From: Callorhinus ursinus
Lineage: Eukaryota > Chordata > Mammalia > Carnivora > Otariidae
DNA: 64,000 nt
Reading direction: 5' to 3'
Assembly: GCF_003265705.1 (NCBI RefSeq)
Contig: NW_020312902.1
Span: 10,312,423-10,376,422 of the forward strand
Shown here: positions 36,321 through 47,769 of the stretch, piece after piece
Position numbering within the stretch: the first letter of the stretch is position 1
Layout of the letters: each line of letters starts with the position of its first letter
Notes under the pieces: model-generated
The model's input: the letters and a program-made list of their open reading frames with translations, nothing else
Told to the model about the DNA's origin: nothing
Databases searched by the model: none
Position numbers and translations under genes: made by a program

Positions 36321-37266
36321 TTGCTATCCTTGTCTTCTATTTCATTTAGAGTTACAGTTATACCTAGGTATTTTGGGGGCTTTCCGTTTCATACATAGGC
36401 CTTATGCTCTTTTCTGCAACTTGTTAGTGATAAGACATTTTCTCTCTAAGAACATGGTACTGAAATGATTAGATTTCTATCAGTGGAGCCTTCTTCCCAA
36501 AATGTTCACTGTCTCTCAGATGAAACAGCAGAATACTTATAGGAATTAAGGACAGCAGGATACATGTGAGAAACAGTGGAAGCAACTAGCTGTTCCTCTG
36601 TAATAATTATAAAGTCTGAATTTGAAGGATGATGTTTGTAGTTTGTTGCCTCCTTATATGAATTATATACCATCTGTATGTGGGTTTCCTAGCAAATGGA
36701 CTGAGGATGAGCTTAGCATGATTTGACCTCACTGATCAAAAAGAGAAATGGTGCTTTAAAGTTCTAATGAAAACAAATCAACTTGAACTAGATTATCAAG
36801 AGGCAGTTTATGTAAGGGAGTGGAGACACAGGTGATGGAATAGTATCTCCCTCCTTCTCTCTGCTAATGTTTCCATTTCCATAGCTGGTTTTAGTCCTTA
36901 AAATAAGTCATTTAAAAAAAACTAGAAAAAGAGACATAAGATACATATGGAATTACAAAAAAAAGTGAGATTTATAAAACATTCACCTGCAATGAAATTG
37001 TGTTTGATATTATCTTATATTAAAGACACATAAATATATTATCCCACTCCTTCTGGCTCTCCTCTATACTGACACATCAGCACAATGTTATTGAATGATT
37101 CTATTATAGGGAATGAATATGGACCCCAATGTCTTGCTTACTTGTTTTCCTGTTCTCAAGAAGGTATTCTTCTAAATGTAGTCATGAAAGATAATTGGGA
37201 CAATTATTCCTTGGTGTGTATAAATTCAGTTTAACTATGGGTGATTGACCATGCCAGTCACTGTTT
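36321..37266. other. non-coding stretch
   Basis: No gene or repeat recognised. Confidence 0.45.
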
Positions 37267-37283
37267 AGAAATATCCACAGTTA

Positions 37284-37485
37284 GGGGCGCCTGGGTGGCT
37301 CAGTCGTGAAGCATCTGCCTTTGGCTCAGGTCATGATTCCAGGGTCTTTGGATCAAGCCCCGCATCGGGCTCCCTGCTCGGCGGGAAGCCTGATTCTCCC
37401 TCTCCCACTCCCCCTGCTTGTGTTCCCTCTCCCGCTGTCTCTCTCTCTGTCAAATAAATAAATAAAAATCTTAAAATAAAAAAAA
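37284..37485 (+). mobile_element. SINEC, young type, perfect 17-bp duplication
   Basis: Close to the type of the family: 'GGGCGCCTGGGTGGCTCAGTCG', 'GCTCCCTGCTCGGCGGGAAGCC', 'TGCTTGTGTTCCCTCTC', (AAATA)n tail. Exact duplication 'AGAAATATCCACAGTTA' at 37267-37283 and 37486-37502. Looks like one of the more recent insertions in the window. Confidence 0.97.
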
Positions 37486-37599
37486 AGAAATATCCACAGT
37501 TACTCAATAGAGTAATTGTGGAGATTAAATGAGACAGTGCATGCAAAACACCTCACCAGAATTTGAATGGGTTAGTACTGAGGCTGGTATGAAAGAGGA

Positions 37600-37850
37600 A
37601 TTTATGAGCTGGTGACTGTCCCTACCTGACTATCCTGCATCTTTATCTCAATTAGTGCTATTCCCTTAGAACAAAGTAGTTAACTATGTTTTGTAATCAA
37701 GAACAATTACTTCCCTAAAACTATTTCCTAATTTATAAAAGCACCTAGTTCATAATGCTGTTCTAAAGATTAAAAAAAAGATAATGCATATAAAGAAGTG
37801 TAACAGTGTCTGACACATAATAAATGATTAGTAAATGCTCTGCACTGTTA
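37600..37850 (+). mobile_element. MIR SINE relic
   Basis: 'ACTTCCCTAAAACTATTTCCTAATTTATAAAA', 'CACCTAGTTCATAATGCTGTTCTAAAGATTAAA', 'AGTGTCTGACACATAATAAATGATTAGTAAATG' are in MIR order. Confidence 0.75.
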
Positions 37851-38013
37851 CAAAGGTTGAGGATTTGCAAAGACTCTGAATAGATTCCCTCAAGAATATC
37901 AAGGATCAACTGTAGTTACTGTGATTTAATGCTGGCATGGTTGCAAGTTCCAGATCCCTAGCATCAGTCCCGATAGCAAATTATTTCTATAATAGGTTTA
38001 AAAACCATATTTG

Positions 38014-38238
38014 GGGGTGCCTGGGTGGCTCAGTTGGTTAAGGGTCCAACTCTTGATTTCAGCTCAGGTCATTATCTCAGGGTCGTGAGTTTGAGCCCTG
38101 TGTCAGTGTCTGTGCTCAGCGCGAGGTCTACTTGAGATTTTTCTCTCTCTCTCTCCCTCTCCTTTGGCTCCTCCCCCATTTGTGGGCTCTCTCTCTGTCT
38201 CTGTCTCCCTCAAATAAAAATAAATAAATAAAATATTT
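38014..38238 (+). mobile_element. SINEC, older type, about 14-bp duplication
   Basis: Head 'GGGGTGCCTGGGTGGCTCAGTTGG', 'CTCTTGATTTCAGCTCAGGTC', 'GGGTCGTGAGTTTGAGCCC', (CT)n and (AAATA)n tail. Flanks 38000-38013 and 38239-38252 ('AAAAA(C/T)CATATTTG') differ at one position. The 'GTCGTGAG' diagnostic sets it apart from the young types. Confidence 0.94.
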
Positions 38239-38252
38239 AAAAATCATATTTG

Positions 38253-40230
38253 TGCCTACATATGTTCTTAAAGATGGGGGTTGGGAAGTGGAAGGCACAG
38301 ACAATGTCCCTCTGCTCTCCCATGTACTGCAGCCATCGCTACTTAGTCCTAGCACTCTATGTAAGCCTAGGCCAGACCTCAGAATCCCTCTAAACACCTA
38401 CAATAATTGGATTAGTGTACAGGAGAGGTGACTTATTTGACATTACTTTCATGGAAACTCAATCTGATGCCATTATTTTGAATCACAGCTGATAGAGTTG
38501 AATTGGAAAAGAGGGATGGAAAAAAATCTGGACAGGACAATAAAAAAAATGACTGCTATTCCTTTGAGCATCTTCTAAGCCCCTCCTCTATTATGAATAT
38601 AGATATATTCCAATTCATACAGAGCCTCTTTCCCAATGGCAGAAGTATGCATTGGTTCAAGAGGGGAGGGGAAAGGAATAAGCCAGAGAATGCCAGAGGG
38701 CATTTTTCTTTAATGTGTGGCTAAACATCCCTTCCTTAAGCTCCTACCCTTTAGGGCCACTCATTTATCCTTTAACAGCCTTTTGCAAGGTGTCATCTTC
38801 CTCATATCTTCTCCCCTTTGGACTCTTGGTTCAAATCATCCAGTTGGAAGCCTCTCTGTAGGTCCAGTCTGCACATGGTTTAATAGTGATAGTAGCTCCC
38901 TTCACACTGCTCTGCATTTGTGAGGATACCTGAGTGACTCTTTGAAAGGGACACTAACATTGTTCTTCTAAACTCCTTCTCACCTGAGTAATTCCTGTAA
39001 AAGCTCCTGGATAAGACACTCCCATAGGCATCCTGGGGAGAAGTCCAGCATAGTTGCAATGAACAAAGTGTTACTAGGAAGTGTATTTATGTTTTTTATG
39101 AGTCATGAGGCTCTTCTTTCAATACAGCCAACTCAGAGCACAGGACCTGTTGGGAATGATAAAGGATCATTCTCATTATAAACTCAAATTTACCTCCCTT
39201 CTACCCATTGCAACAGCCTTTATCAGAGTAAGACATGACCATCAGAAAACAGAGCTTCTCAGAAGAGTTTAGTTTTATTTAAGATGTGAGGCCAAGTAAA
39301 TCATTGCTTTCTTTCCCCATATTTGTGGAATGAAAAATGGAAAGTGTGTCATTTGGTGGATACATAACAACATATATATCATGATATTGTCTTAAGAAAA
39401 CAATTTGCAGTTTACCCATCAGTCATTTGCCCAGGTCATATTAATTACATTAATTATTTCTCTCCCTCTCATTGAAAGAAATGAGAAAGAAGGGACAAGA
39501 AAGAGAAAAAAGTAAAACTGATTCACTAAGGAGGAGACAGAAGAGATGAGAGGATGCAGGCAAGAGAGGCAGCCTCTCTTCTGGAGGCAGAAGTTAGGTT
39601 GTGAAATGACTAATAATATAAAACATATTGCAACAAAGTATAAGTTAAATAAATGATGTCTGGTTATTGAAAAATGCATTTCTTCCCAGTATCTACCAAA
39701 CCTTAATATTTTTAAATAAAATTGAATGAAACAAGACTGGTCTTGTATACTAAATAATAAATATTAGCCTTCTTCTGGTTTATGTTTCACCTAGAGATCT
39801 CAAAATTTGCTCAGCCAGTCCAGTCTTTTGCAGGGTCTCATTAATGGAGATAAATCAAAACATTTATTGAGTGGGTAATTAAAGTGAAATGAGTTTCTAC
39901 TCTATAAATGTAAGAAAATTAGGAATATCCCTTCTCAATAATTTCCCCAGCCTCTCTGCTGGAGGGTCACTGCTTTTCAATCACTTCTTGTTCCTTCCAT
40001 TCTTCTGTATTATGTAAGCCAATATTATTGTGTTACCAGTGACAAAACAAAAGCTAAGTCAAACTACTTTAAAATTAGAAAAAGAAAGGGAAATCTAAAG
40101 GATGTCCCTGGATGGGCAGACTATTCAAAAGAATCATTGAGTCTCTCTGCCTATTTATGACTTGTTCCTTGATATGACTTTATTAGTTTTATCAAGCTAA
40201 TGCCCAGGAGCTACAGCCCTGAATGGTCAT
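38253..40230. other. non-coding stretch
   Basis: No gene, RNA gene or classifiable repeat seen. Confidence 0.5.
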
Positions 40231-40243
40231 TAAAGTGTATTAT

Positions 40244-40982
40244 AGCTTGAAAAAAGCATGGAAGATATTAGAGAAACCCTTTCTGGAGAAATAAAAGACT
40301 AAAATCTAACCAAGTCGAAATCAAAAAGGCTATTAATGAGGTGCAATAAAAAATGGGGGCACTAACTGCTAGGATAAATGAGGTAGAAGAGAGAATCAGC
40401 GTTATAGAAGACCAAATGATGGAAAATAAAAAGGCTGAGAAAAAGAGAAATAAACAACTACTAGATCACGAAGGTAGAATTCAAGAGATAAGTGATACCA
40501 TAAGATGAAACAATATTAGAATAATTGGGATCCCAGAAGAAGAAGAAAGAGAGAGGGGGGCAGAAGTTATATTAGAGCAAATTATAGCGGAGAACTTCCC
40601 TAATTTGGGGAAGGAAACAGGCATCAAAACCATGGAGGCACAGAGAACCCACCTCAAAATCAATAAAAATGGTCAACACCCCGACATCTAAGAAGTAAAA
40701 CTTACGAGTCTCAGAGACAAAGAGAAAATCCTGAAAGCATATCAGGACAAGAGGTCTGTAACCTACAATGGTAGGTTTCTTTCTGACCTGGCAGGCCAGA
40801 AAGAACTGGCATGATATATTCAGAGCACTATATGAGAAAAATATGCAGCCAAGAATACTATATCCAGCTAGGATGTCAGTGAAAATAGAAAGAGAGATAA
40901 AAAGCTTCCAGGACAAACAAAACTAAAGGAATTTGCAAACACGAAACCAGCCCTCCAAGAAATCTTGAAAGGGGTCCTCTAA
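40244..40982 (+). pseudogene. L1 ORF1 remnant, 5' truncated
   Basis: Corresponds to ORF1 from the coiled-coil region ('GCTTGAAAAAAGCATGGAAG') to the TAA at 40980-40982. Near 40772-40788 about 30 bases present in the copy at 1-5640 are replaced by 'GTTTCTTTCTG', removing the 'ATDLSTE' part. Frame also broken upstream by small indels. Confidence 0.88.
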
Positions 40983-42826
40983 GCAAAGAGAGAGCCTAAA
41001 AGCAGCATAGATCAGAAAGGAACACAGACAATATACAGTCACAGTCACCTTACAGGTAATACAATGGCACTAAATTCAAGTCTTTCAATATATACCCTGA
41101 ATGTAAATGGGCTAAATGCCCCAATCAAAAGACACAGGCTATCAGGTTGCATAAAAAAACAAGACCCATCAATATGCTGTCTGCAAGAGACTCATTTTAG
41201 ACCCGAAGACACCCCCAGATTGAAAGTGAGGGGGTAGAAAACTATTTACCATGCTAATGGACACCAAAAGAAAGCTGGGGTGGCAATCCTTATATCAGAC
41301 ACATTAGATTTTAAAACAAAGACTATAATAAGAGATGAGGAAGAACACTATATCCTACTTAAAGGTTCTATACAACAAGAAGATCTAACAATTGTAAATA
41401 TCTATGCCCCTAACATGGGAGCAGCCAATTATATAAGCCAATTAATATCAAAAGCAAAGAAACACATCAACAACAATACAATAATAGTGGGGGACTTTAA
41501 CACCCCCTTCACTGAAATGGACAGATCATCTAAGCAAAAGATCAACAAGGAAATAAAGACTTTAAATGACACACTGGACCAAATGGACTTCACATGTATA
41601 TTTAGAACATTCCATCCCAAAGCAACAGAATACACATTCTTCTCTAGTGCCCATGGAACATTCTCCAGAAGAGATCACATCCTAGGTCACAAATCAGGTC
41701 TCAACCGGTACCAAAAGATTGGGATCATTCCCTGAATATTTTCAGACCACAATGCTTTGAAACTAGAACTCAATCAGAAGAGGAACCTGGGAATGAACTC
41801 AAATACATGGAGGCTAAAGAGCATCCTACTAAAAAATGAATGAGTCAACCAGGAAATTAAAGAAGAATTAAAAAAATTCATGGAAACAAATGAAAATGAA
41901 AACACAACTGTTCAGAATCTTTGGGAGGCAGCAAAGGCAGTCCTGAGAGGAAAGTATATAGCAATACAAGCCTTTCTCAAGAAACAAGAAAGGTCTCAAA
42001 TACACAATCTAACCCTATACCTCAAGGAGCTGGAGAAAAAAAATAGCAAATAAAGCCTAAACCCAGCAGGAGAAGAGAAATACTAAAGATCAGAGCAGAA
42101 ATCAATGAAATAGACACCAAAAGAACAGTAGAACAGATCAACGAAACTAGGAGGTGGTTCTTTGAAAGAATTAACAAGATTGATATACCCCTGGCCAGAC
42201 TTATCAAAAAGAAAAGAGAAATGACCCAAATCAACAAAATCATGAATGAAAGAGGAGAGATCACAACCAACACCAAAGAAATACAAACAATGATAAGAAC
42301 ATATTATGAGCAACTCTATGCCAGCAAATTAGATAATCTGGGAGAAATGGATGCATTCCTAGAGATGTATCAACTACCAATACTGAACCAGGGAGAAATA
42401 GAAAACCTGAACAGACCTATAACCACTAAGGAAATTGAAGCAGTCATCAAAAATCTCCCAACAAACAAAAGCCCAGGGCCAGATGGCTTCCCAGGGGAAT
42501 TCTATCAGACATTTCAAGAAGAATTAATACCTATTCTCCTGAAACTGTTCCAAAAAATAGAAATGGAAGGAAAACTTCCAATCACATTTTATGAGGCCAC
42601 CATTACCTTGATCCCAAAACCAGACAAAGACTCCATCAAAAAGGAGAATTACAGACTAATATCCTTGATGAACATGGATGCAAAAATTCTCACCCAAATA
42701 CTAGCCAATAGGATCCAACAGTACATTAAAAGAATTATTCACCATGACCAAGTGGGTTTTATCCCTGGGCTGCAAGGTTGGTTCAACATCCGCAAATCAA
42801 TCAATGTGATACAATACATTAAAAAA

Positions 42827-42943
42827 AAAGAACAAGAACCATATGATCCTCTCAATAGATGCAGAAAAAGCATTTGACAAAGTACAGCATCCTTTCTTGA
42901 TCAAAACTCTTCAGAGTATAGGGATAGAGGGTACATACCTCAA
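42827..42943 (+). repeat. 117-bp segment repeated across the N gap (left copy)
   Basis: Identical to 43044-43160 except for one base ('AAAACTCTTCAG' against 'AAAATTCTTCAG'). It ends exactly where the N run begins. Confidence 0.97.
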
Positions 42944-43043
42944 NNNNNNNNNNNNNNNNNNNNNNNNNNNNNNNNNNNNNNNNNNNNNNNNNNNNNNNNN
43001 NNNNNNNNNNNNNNNNNNNNNNNNNNNNNNNNNNNNNNNNNNN
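42944..43043. other. assembly gap of 100 N
   Basis: A run of exactly 100 N, a common placeholder length for a gap of unknown size. Confidence 0.99.
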
Positions 43044-43160
43044 AAAGAACAAGAACCATATGATCCTCTCAATAGATGCAGAAAAAGCATTTGACAAAGT
43101 ACAGCATCCTTTCTTGATCAAAATTCTTCAGAGTATAGGGATAGAGGGTACATACCTCAA
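43044..43160 (+). repeat. 117-bp segment repeated across the N gap (right copy)
   Basis: Starts exactly where the N run ends and repeats 42827-42943. The right copy continues into the expected downstream ORF2 sequence, the left copy continues from the expected upstream sequence. Confidence 0.97.
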
Positions 43161-44939
43161 TATCATAAAAGCCATCTATGAAAAACCCACAGCGAATATC
43201 ATTCTCAATGGGGAAAAGCTGAGAGCTTTCCCCCTAAGGTCAGGAACACGGCAGGGATGTTCACTCTCACCACTGCTATTCAACATAGTATTAGAAGTCC
43301 TAGCCACAGCAATCAGACAACAAAAAGAAATAAAAGGCATCTAAATCAGCAAAGAAGTCAAACTCTCACTCTTTGCAGATGATATAGTACTTTATGTCGA
43401 AAACCCAAGAGACTCCATGCCAAAACCGCTAGAACTTATACAGGAATTCAGTAAAGTAGCAGGATATAAAATCAATGCACAGGAATCGGTCGCATTCCTC
43501 TACACCAACAACAAGACAGAAGAAAGAGAAGTTAAGGAGTCGATCCCATTTACAATTACACCCAAAACCATGAGATACCTAGGAATAAATCTAACCGAAG
43601 AGGCAAAGAATCTGTACTCAGAAAACTATAAAACACTCATGAAAGAAATTGAGGAAAACACAAAGAAATGGAAAATGTTCCATGCTCGTTGATTGGGAGA
43701 ACCAACATTGTGAAGATGTCAATGCTACCTAGAGCAATCTACACATTCAATGCAATCTCTATCAAAACACAATCAACTTTTTTCAAAGAAATGGAACAAA
43801 TAATCCTACAATTTGTATGGAACCAGAAGAGACCCCAAATAGCCACAGGAATGTTGAAAAAGAAAAGCAAAGCTGGTGGCACCACAATTCTGGACTTCCA
43901 GCTCTATTACAAAGCTGTCATCATCAAGACAGTATGGTACTGGCACAAAAACAGACACATAGATCAATGGAACAGAATCGAGAGCCCAGAAATGGACCCT
44001 CAACTCTATGGTCAACTTATCTTCGACAAAGCAGGAAAGAATGTCCAATGGAAAAAACAGTCTCTTCAACAAATGGTGTTGGGAAAATTGGACAGCCACA
44101 TGCAGAAGAATGAAACTGGACCATTTCCTTACACCACACACAAAAATAGACTCCAAATGGTTGAAAGACCTAAATGTGAGACAGGAGTCCATCAAACTGC
44201 TAAAGAAGAACACAGGCAGCAACCTCTTCGACATCAGCCACAGCAACTTCTTCCTAGAAACATCACCAAAGACAAGGGAAGTAAGGGCAAAAATGAACTA
44301 TTGCGACTTCATCAAGATAAAAAGATTTTGCTTAGCAAAAGAAACAGTCCACAAAACCAAAGACTACTGACAGAATGGGAGAAGATATTTGCAAATGACA
44401 TGTCAGATAAAGGGCTAGTGTCCAAAATCTATAAAGAACTTATCAAACTCAACACCCAAAGAACAAATGATCCAATCAAGAAATGGGCAGAAGACATGAA
44501 CAGACATTTTTCCAAAGAAGACATCCAAATGGCCAACAGACAGATGAAAAAGTGCTCAACATCGCTCGGCATCAGAGAAATCCAAATCAAAACCTTGATG
44601 AGATATCACCTCACACCAGTCAGAATGGCTAAAATGAACAAGTCAGGAAACGACAGATGTTGGCGGGGATGTGGAAAAAGGGGACTCCTCCTACACTGTT
44701 GGTGGGAATGCAAGCTGGTGCAGCCACTCTGGAAAACAGTATGGAGGTTCCTCAAAAAGTTGAAAATAGAACTACCCTACAACCAGCAATTGTACTACTG
44801 CATATTTACCCCAATGATACAAATGTAGGGATCCGAAGAGGTATGTGCACCCCGATGTTTATAGCATCAATGTCCACAATAGCCAAAGTATGGAAAGAGC
44901 CAAGATGTCCATCGACAGAGGAATGGATAAAGAAGAAGT

Positions 44940-44941
<2 letters not shown>

Positions 44942-45005
<64 letters not shown>
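44942..45005 (+). repeat. (TA)n(CA)n microsatellite inside L1 ORF2
   Basis: About 42 bp of TA followed by about 22 bp of CA, at the same place as the array at 5141-5200. The short form 'GTATATATACACAATGG' is seen at 59919-59935. Confidence 0.97.
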
Positions 45006-45627
45006 ATGGAATATTATGCAGCCATCAAAAAACCTGAAATCTTGCCACTTGCAACGACGTGGATGGAACTGGAGGGTGTTATCCTGAGCGAAATAAGTCA
45101 GTCAGAAAAAGACCTGTATCATATGATCTCACTGACATGAGGAATTCTTAATCTCAGGAAACAAACTGAGGGTTGTTGGAGTGGTGTTGGGTGGGAGGGA
45201 TGGGGTGGCTGGGTGATAGACATTGGGGAGGGTGTGTGCTATGGTTAGCGCTGTGAATTGTGTAAGACTGTTGATTCACAGACCTGTACCTCTGAAAGAA
45301 ATAATACATTATATGTTAAAAAAAGAAGAAGAAGAAGAAGATAGCAGGAAGTGAAAAATGAAGGGGGGGTGGGAATCGGAGGGTGAGATGAATGGACTCC
45401 CCCATAAGAGACTATGGACTCTGAGAAACAAACTGAGGGTTCTAGAGGGGAGGGGGGTGGGGGGATGGGTTAGCCTGGTGTCGGGTATTAAAGAGGGCAC
45501 GTACTGAATGGAGCACTGGGTGTTACACACAAACAATGAATCATGGAACAGTACATCAAAAACTAATGATGTATGGTGATTAACATAATATAATAAAATT
45601 TTAAAAAATTAAAAGAATAAAGTGTAT

Positions 45628-47190
45628 GATACCATATAAGAAAAGTCCATTTCATCTCCAAAAAGGTGCTGTACATTTTCGTACGATTTAATTCCAATCC
45701 CACCCTACTAACAATATACGATGTGTAACTCTGGAAAAGTTACTGTGTGGTTAGTTGCTTTTCCCACATTATTGTGCTTTCTTATCCTGACGTTTTGCCT
45801 ATAAACCTGCCTACACCCTACGAGGCTTCTCCTAAGTGACCCTGGTGTCTACTCAACCTCATACAACAATCTGCATCATACAACTCTGAGCTTAATAACA
45901 GACTATTTCATATTACTAACATTTTATGAATTCAACTTTGTTTCTCAGCAGACTGTGAGTCCAAGCACTGCCTCAATTCCCACTCAGCAGTGCATACTGT
46001 TTACAGAAAGTGGACATTTGTGGATCATAAATATTTTGTATTTGTTGTCTAGTCTGTTCAGTTGGAGCAATAATTAATGTAATGCCTACGAGAGATTATC
46101 TACAGTAGATATGTGATTACATATCGCATACATACTCCTAACTTTCCTGAGGATAGATCTCACATAGCCATTGTACTTTTCTTATCATCCTAAAACTTAT
46201 AAAGCCAGAGGTGGTATACAGCAGGCACTCAGTGGATGTATATGACCGTTCAATTCTCACAGTAAGATTTTTTTTCTTTTGCCATTTTCCTCATGATTGC
46301 AAGTTAGGTAGAATCATTGTCAACATAAATATATCTTTTAGGATTGAATTTCCTTCTTTAAAATGAGAGAAATTGAAAGATTTTATTTCCTTTTCTTAAA
46401 ATGTGTAACTCAAGGTCATAGAGAAAATTTGGAAGCACAGTGTGTAAACCTAGGCAAGCTATAGAGCACATGCAAATTATTTCCAATAGGAAATTTTTAT
46501 GTTAGCAAAAACTAGGGGAAAAGAGAGCAACAGCAAGTCCAGGATGCCTAGGAAATTGGACAATATCCTTGTCCAAAGAGAGGGGGCAATTCTCTTTCCT
46601 TTCCTCTGATTGGTTTTGGGGCTATATGGCGGCCAGCTTCACTTTTCATTGAAGAAATGCAATTAAGTAATAAGACAGACTCATTTCTATTGGCAAATAT
46701 TGGAGGCTGGGAGGAGGTGGGGAGCTAATTTGTCTTGTTCCATTGTTAGTTTTCAAGTTAAATATACAACAGAGGATTATCCTGTGCTTGTGACTTTTAT
46801 TTATGGATTACTGTGGTTGGATACTTTAATGCTTTTATGAGTCATTGAAACTTTCACTGCCTGAAAATTCATGGATTAAATTTAACAAAAATAAGTCTTC
46901 TTTAGCTTAGAAACAGAGGAGAGATTCAGTTGCTTCTTTAAAATTCAATATTTTAAACATTTAGGGGAAATATTTTAAAGGTGAAATTATAGAAGTGGAA
47001 ACCTTACCATTGATAGTACTGAGTCTATTTTCATTGGATGGGGGCTTATAATGAATACTGAGGGTATATATTGAGGAGGGGCATCTGAGAATGAAAATCC
47101 ATTCCTCCTCCAAGGTTAATGACTTTATAAGAGGCACCTGGAAGTACCCAGTAATTTATCATTCCTATTGTGCCCATATGGGAGCAAATT
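45628..47190. other. non-coding stretch
   Basis: A weak L2-like piece may lie at 46150-46260. At 46605-46632 an inverted CCAAT box ('GATTGGTTT') is followed by 'ATATGGCGGCC', a YY1-like core. No gene is visible. Confidence 0.4.
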
Positions 47191-47194
47191 TAGC

Positions 47195-47445
47195 ACAGGG
47201 ATATAAATCATGGGCTTTGAAATAGACAAACTTAAATTTGAGACTTGAGGCTAACATTTCATAACTGATTGTGGGAAAGGTTTTTTAAAGTTGAGTTTTC
47301 TCACCTTTAAAATTGAGATAATAATAGCACCTCTCATGTTGGATTAATGGAAGATTAAAATGATTAAATGAGAAAATATATGTAAAGTGTTTGGCACAGC
47401 ATATGGCACACAGTAAGCCCTCAGTAAATGCTGACAGTGATGAAA
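47195..47445 (+). mobile_element. MIR SINE relic
   Basis: 'AAATCATGGGCTTTGAAATAGACAAAC', 'CTCACCTTTAAAATTGAGATAATAATAGCACC', 'AATATATGTAAAGTGTTTGGCACAGCATATGGCACACAGTAAGCCCTCAGTAAATG'-type order; well preserved 3' half. Confidence 0.9.
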
Positions 47446-47644
47446 GAATCAGATATCACACTGAGGATGCAGCCTCTCCTCTCAAGGAATTATTTTAGGG
47501 AAATACAAGTTTCACTGATAGTCTTTAAGACCTGAAAATAATTGAGAATGAATAAACTACTTAGTAATCCACTAACATATTTCATGTAAAAACAGATGGT
47601 TGTGTAGAGTCCCAGAACAACAGTAAAAGTGAACTGATTGAAGT

Positions 47645-47765
47645 CTAGTATCTTCTTTTCACAGATGCTGAAACTGAAGTTCACAGAGCTAGTTAGCAGC
47701 AGAGTCTAGATTAGCATCCATGACTCTAGTCTCCCAGTCCAAAGCTTTCAACTGCATTTTACTGA
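47645..47765 (-). mobile_element. MIR SINE relic
   Basis: Reverse MIR order: 'CTTTTCACAGATGCTGAAACTGAAG', 'ACAGAGCTAGTTAGCAGCAGAG', 'CATGACTCTAGTCTCCCAG'. Opposite in orientation to the MIR 200 bp upstream. Confidence 0.75.
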
Positions 47766-47769
47766 AAAG

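Larger units (their letters stand above)
41064..45140 (+). pseudogene. L1 ORF2 remnant with intact FADD box
   Basis: The start ATG (MALNSSLSI...) follows ORF1 by 81 bp; the end is the TGA after 'YHMISLT'. The endonuclease is partly open at 41280-41735 and retains VGDFNTPF; it ends at a TGA (41733-41735). Reverse-transcriptase pieces are 42221-42877 ([29 protein letters not shown]), 43060-43344 ([11 protein letters not shown]) and a frame with [10 protein letters not shown] at about 43374-43403, the only copy here that keeps both catalytic aspartates. A 386-codon frame (43668-44828) covers much of the C-terminal half but reads part of it out of frame. Several shifts and stops make it non-functional. 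Confidence 0.93.
40244..45617 (+). mobile_element. LINE-1, carnivore lineage A, 5'-truncated, with assembly gap
   Basis: Begins inside ORF1 and continues through ORF2 and a two-module 3' UTR to 'AATAAAATTTTAAAAAATT'. Short duplication 'TAAAGTGTAT' at 40231-40240 and 45618-45627 marks the insertion (exact over 10 bp). A run of exactly 100 N at 42944-43043 interrupts ORF2. Better preserved than the copy at 1-5640 but also inactive. Confidence 0.95.

Noticed and set aside
42843..43121. Open frames spanning the N run
   Set aside because: They are bridged by unknown bases, and the two ends are the duplicated 117-bp segment.
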